DNA of 33,992 bases from assembly GCA_963170125.1 (NCBI GenBank), contig CAUJFI010000033.1, forward strand, positions 1-33,992, given 5' to 3'. Origin of the DNA: Deinococcota bacterium (GTDB lineage Bacteria > Deinococcota > Deinococci > Deinococcales > Trueperaceae). A program made the position numbers and the translations under genes. This document shows, one piece after another, positions 32,065 through 33,992 of this stretch. The notes beneath the pieces are model-generated. The model did no database searches, was not told the origin of the DNA, and saw nothing but the letters and a program-made list of their open reading frames with translations. Positions within the stretch are counted from its first letter, which is position 1. Each line of letters begins with the position of its first letter.

Positions 32065-32081
32065 CAGGAGGTAGCAGGGGG

Positions 32082-32087
32082 TAATAT
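32082..32087 (+). promoter_or_regulatory. Leaderless -10 element of the M20 peptidase
   Basis: TAATAT, a near-consensus hexamer in GC-rich sequence, ends 7 nt before the ATG at 32095. The short gap also carries the repeat GTAGCAGGAG-GTAGCAGGGG (32061-32080). Confidence 0.55.
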
Positions 32088-32094
32088 CGGCGCC

Positions 32095-33243
32095 ATGAGC
32101 GAGCCCGCCATCCTGCAAGCCGCCTACGCCGCCGAGCCCCAGTACCTGGAGCTACTCGCCGACCTCGTCTCGCACGAGAGCCCGACGGACGACGAGGCCG
32201 CCTGCGACGTGCTGGCCACGCGCCTCACCGAGCACATGCGGGCGAGCGGCCTGGCGGTCGACCGTCATACGCGCCAGGGCGCCGGCGACGTCCTCGAAGG
32301 GCGTGCGCGCGGCGCGGGCGGCGAGAAGACGCTCCTGCTCTGCCATTACGACACCGTCTGGCCCATCGGCACCCTGGGGGCCATGCCGTTCGTCCGCTCG
32401 GGCGACAAGGTCTCCGGGCCGGGCGCCCTCGACATGAAGGCGGGCATCGCCAACGCCCTCACGGCGCTGAGGCTCGTCCCCGAGCTCGGCCTCGAGTTGG
32501 CCGGCGACGTCACCCTCCTCCTCACGAGCGACGAGGAGACGGGCTCCCACGCCTCGCGCGAGCTGATAGAGCGCCTGGCGCGGGAGCACGACCGCGTCTT
32601 CGTGCTGGAGCCGGGGCGCGACGACGGCGCCCTGAAGGTCGGGCGCAAGGGCGTCGGGGGCTTCAGGCTCCTGTTCCGCGGCCGGTCGGCGCACGCGGGC
32701 AACAACCCGTCGGACGGCGCGAGCGCCCTTCGTGAACTGGCGCACATGCTCGTGTTCATCGAGGACCTGAGCGACGACGTGGCGGGCACGACCGTCAACG
32801 TGACCGTGGCGCGGGCCGGCTTCGCTACCAACGTGATCGCAGAGGAGGCGGAGGCGTTCGTCGACTTCCGCGTGCTCAAGGCGAGCGAGGCCGAGCGTGT
32901 GACGAACGCCATCAACGACTACTCGCCGCGCGACTCGCGCGTGACCCTCACCGTGACGGGCGGCCTCAACCGCCCGCCGCTCGAGCTCACGCCGGCCAAC
33001 CGGGCCCTGTTCGAGCGCGCGCAGGCGGTCGGTAACGCCCTAGGACTCGAGTTCGACGGCGGCGTGGTCGGCGGCGGCTCGGACGGCAACTTCACGTCCG
33101 CCATCGGCGTCCCGACGCTCGACGGCCTCGGCTCGGTCGGGGGTGGCCCGCACGCCCGCCACGAGCACATCCGCGTGCGCGAATCGCTCGAGCGCGTGGC
33201 CCTCGTCGCGGGCTTGCTCGTAGGGCCGTCCGCGAGCGACTGA
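32095..33243 (+). CDS. M20-family metallopeptidase (carboxypeptidase G2-like)
   Basis: A 382-aa two-zinc amidohydrolase/peptidase without signal peptide. H84 and D86 lie in LCHYDTVWP, bridging D113 in GPGALDMKAG, general base E147 and ligand E148 in TSDEETGS, and E172 near EPG. A C-terminal histidine is in GGPHARHEHIR. A dimerisation (lid) domain with GRSAHAGNNPSDGASAL lies between. The overall pattern resembles glutamate carboxypeptidase G2, but substrates vary (peptides, acyl-amino acids). lnt begins 7 bp after its stop. Confidence 0.92.
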   Translation: MSEPAILQAAYAAEPQYLELLADLVSHESPTDDEAACDVLATRLTEHMRASGLAVDRHTRQGAGDVLEGRARGAGGEKTLLLCHYDTVWPIGTLGAMPFVRSGDKVSGPGALDMKAGIANALTALRLVPELGLELAGDVTLLLTSDEETGSHASRELIERLAREHDRVFVLEPGRDDGALKVGRKGVGGFRLLFRGRSAHAGNNPSDGASALRELAHMLVFIEDLSDDVAGTTVNVTVARAGFATNVIAEEAEAFVDFRVLKASEAERVTNAINDYSPRDSRVTLTVTGGLNRPPLELTPANRALFERAQAVGNALGLEFDGGVVGGGSDGNFTSAIGVPTLDGLGSVGGGPHARHEHIRVRESLERVALVAGLLVGPSASD

Positions 33244-33249
33244 CCCGAC

Positions 33250-33992
33250 GTGCCGCTGCTGCTGGCCGCGGTCTGCGGCCTGCTCCTCACGCTCGCGCTG
33301 CCGCCCCTGGGGTGGTGGCCGTTCGCGTTCGCGGTGGCGCCCGTCTTCGCGCTCGTCGCGCGCACCAAGGACGCAGGCGCGGCGTTCCGGGTCGGTGCGG
33401 CGTTCGGCCTACCGTTCTTCGCCCTCTATATCCTGTGGTTGCCGCGCTCGTTCGCCGTGCTCTTCGGCCCGGCCTTCTGGTTCGTCTACCCGTTCCTCCT
33501 CCTGATCCTCGCCACGTTCTGGGGCCTGACCACGTGGGGCACCTGGCGCGTCGCCGGCCTCGCCGGTGGCGCCTCCTCACCACGCGCCAGGGCTGCTCGC
33601 GTCCTCCTGCTCCTCCCAGTGGCGTGGGTGCTGGTCGAATGGGCGCGCACCCAGGGCTACTTCGCGTTCCCCTGGGGCACGCTCGGCTACGCCTGGCTCG
33701 AGACGCCGGTGGCGCAGCTCGCCGAGTTCGGCGGCGTCTACGGTCTCAGCCTGCTAGTCACCGTGCCCGCCGCGCTCCTGGCCTGGCCTTGGGCGGCGGT
33801 GACGCGCAGGTGGTTCGTCCCGGGCCTCGTGGTCGGGGTGCTCGGGGCCGCCGCGCTCGTGCTCGGCGCGTTCGACCGAGGCGCTGCCGTCCAGCGCGGG
33901 CTGCCGAGCCTGACCGTCGAGGCGACGGCCCCTTACCGGGCGCTGCTCGTGCAGGGCAACGTGGACCCGTTCGCGCGCGCCGCCGCGTCCGC
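33250..33992 (+). CDS. lnt: Apolipoprotein N-acyltransferase, N-terminal part (runs off right edge)
   Basis: Membrane enzyme that adds the third acyl chain to lipoproteins. About 247 codons are present without a stop. An N-terminal hydrophobic region of six or so helices (LTLALPPLGWWPFAFAVAPVFA, LPFFALYILWLPRSF) is followed by the characteristic EWARTQGYFAFPWGTLGY and TPVAQLAEFGGVYGLSLLV. The nitrilase-like catalytic domain begins at YRALLVQGNVD near the end. The GTG at 33250 is the first start after an in-frame stop (33241-33243, shared with the M20 gene). The remaining catalytic Glu/Lys/Cys lie beyond the window. Confidence 0.9.
   Translation, partial: MPLLLAAVCGLLLTLALPPLGWWPFAFAVAPVFALVARTKDAGAAFRVGAAFGLPFFALYILWLPRSFAVLFGPAFWFVYPFLLLILATFWGLTTWGTWRVAGLAGGASSPRARAARVLLLLPVAWVLVEWARTQGYFAFPWGTLGYAWLETPVAQLAEFGGVYGLSLLVTVPAALLAWPWAAVTRRWFVPGLVVGVLGAAALVLGAFDRGAAVQRGLPSLTVEATAPYRALLVQGNVDPFARAAAS

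Noticed and set aside
32061..32080. GTAGCAGGAG/GTAGCAGGGG as a meaningful tandem repeat
   Set aside because: Only two 10-bp copies, partly a stop codon and purine-rich ribosome-site-like sequence; could easily be chance.

Overview
This is a GC-rich bacterial chromosome segment of about 34 kb. It is densely coded and carries mostly housekeeping genes on both strands. I see no phage genes, insertion sequences, rRNA, tRNA or CRISPR. The best guess at origin is the Deinococcota, probably a Truepera-like lineage. That rests on three things: the high GC, the gene families present, and a -10-like TANNNT hexamer placed 5-9 nt (mostly 6-7 nt) before the start codon of 16 genes. This spacing is the leaderless-mRNA promoter pattern described in Deinococcus. 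The taxon is an inference, since no marker gene is complete enough here to settle it.

Layout. 1-3693 (minus strand): the first nine codons of a gene that may be recA, with a palindrome over its -10; a long acyl-CoA dehydrogenase behind a 15-bp operator palindrome; and a TPR-rhomboid protease. 3849-8171: plsY, then eamA transporter, hsp33, coaD and meaB on the minus strand. 8172-9386: a Gfo/Idh/MocA oxidoreductase. 9461-14249 (minus): comEA, comEC, a stand-alone Ser/Thr kinase and holA. comEC is split by a diverged 170-bp tandem duplication. 14401-16134 (minus): sodA and an AcuI/YhdH-type reductase. 16206-17263 (plus): a DsbA-like/DsbB-like pair. 17360-20399 (minus): metallophosphoesterase, aroE and threonine aldolase. 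20543-21237: a hicAB toxin-antitoxin module of lower GC with a frameshifted toxin gene. 21193-25085 (minus): tandem-GNAT acetyltransferase, trmFO and a membrane alpha/beta hydrolase. 25152-27794: a secreted DUF3298-type protein and an unknown membrane protein that has an elaborate repeat/palindrome at its start. 27944-33992 (plus): a colinear run of an unknown TPR-like protein, a SpoU methyltransferase, a membrane GGDEF cyclase, a small protein with an RGG-like tail, an M20 peptidase and the start of lnt.

How the genes work together. comEA, comEC and holA form the classical competence/DNA-uptake neighbourhood, but the DNA channel gene is out of frame as given. The DsbA/DsbB pair is an extracytoplasmic disulfide-forming system. 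Hsp33 and superoxide dismutase suggest a stress-defence theme. MeaB, the acyl-CoA dehydrogenase and AcuI belong to acyl-CoA/propionate metabolism. PlsY and Lnt act on membrane lipids and lipoproteins.

The most unusual items are the comEC duplication, the hicA frameshift with its twin operator, an Hsp33 with a second cysteine cluster, the pervasive leaderless promoters, and the repeat-flanked palindrome at 27774-27849.
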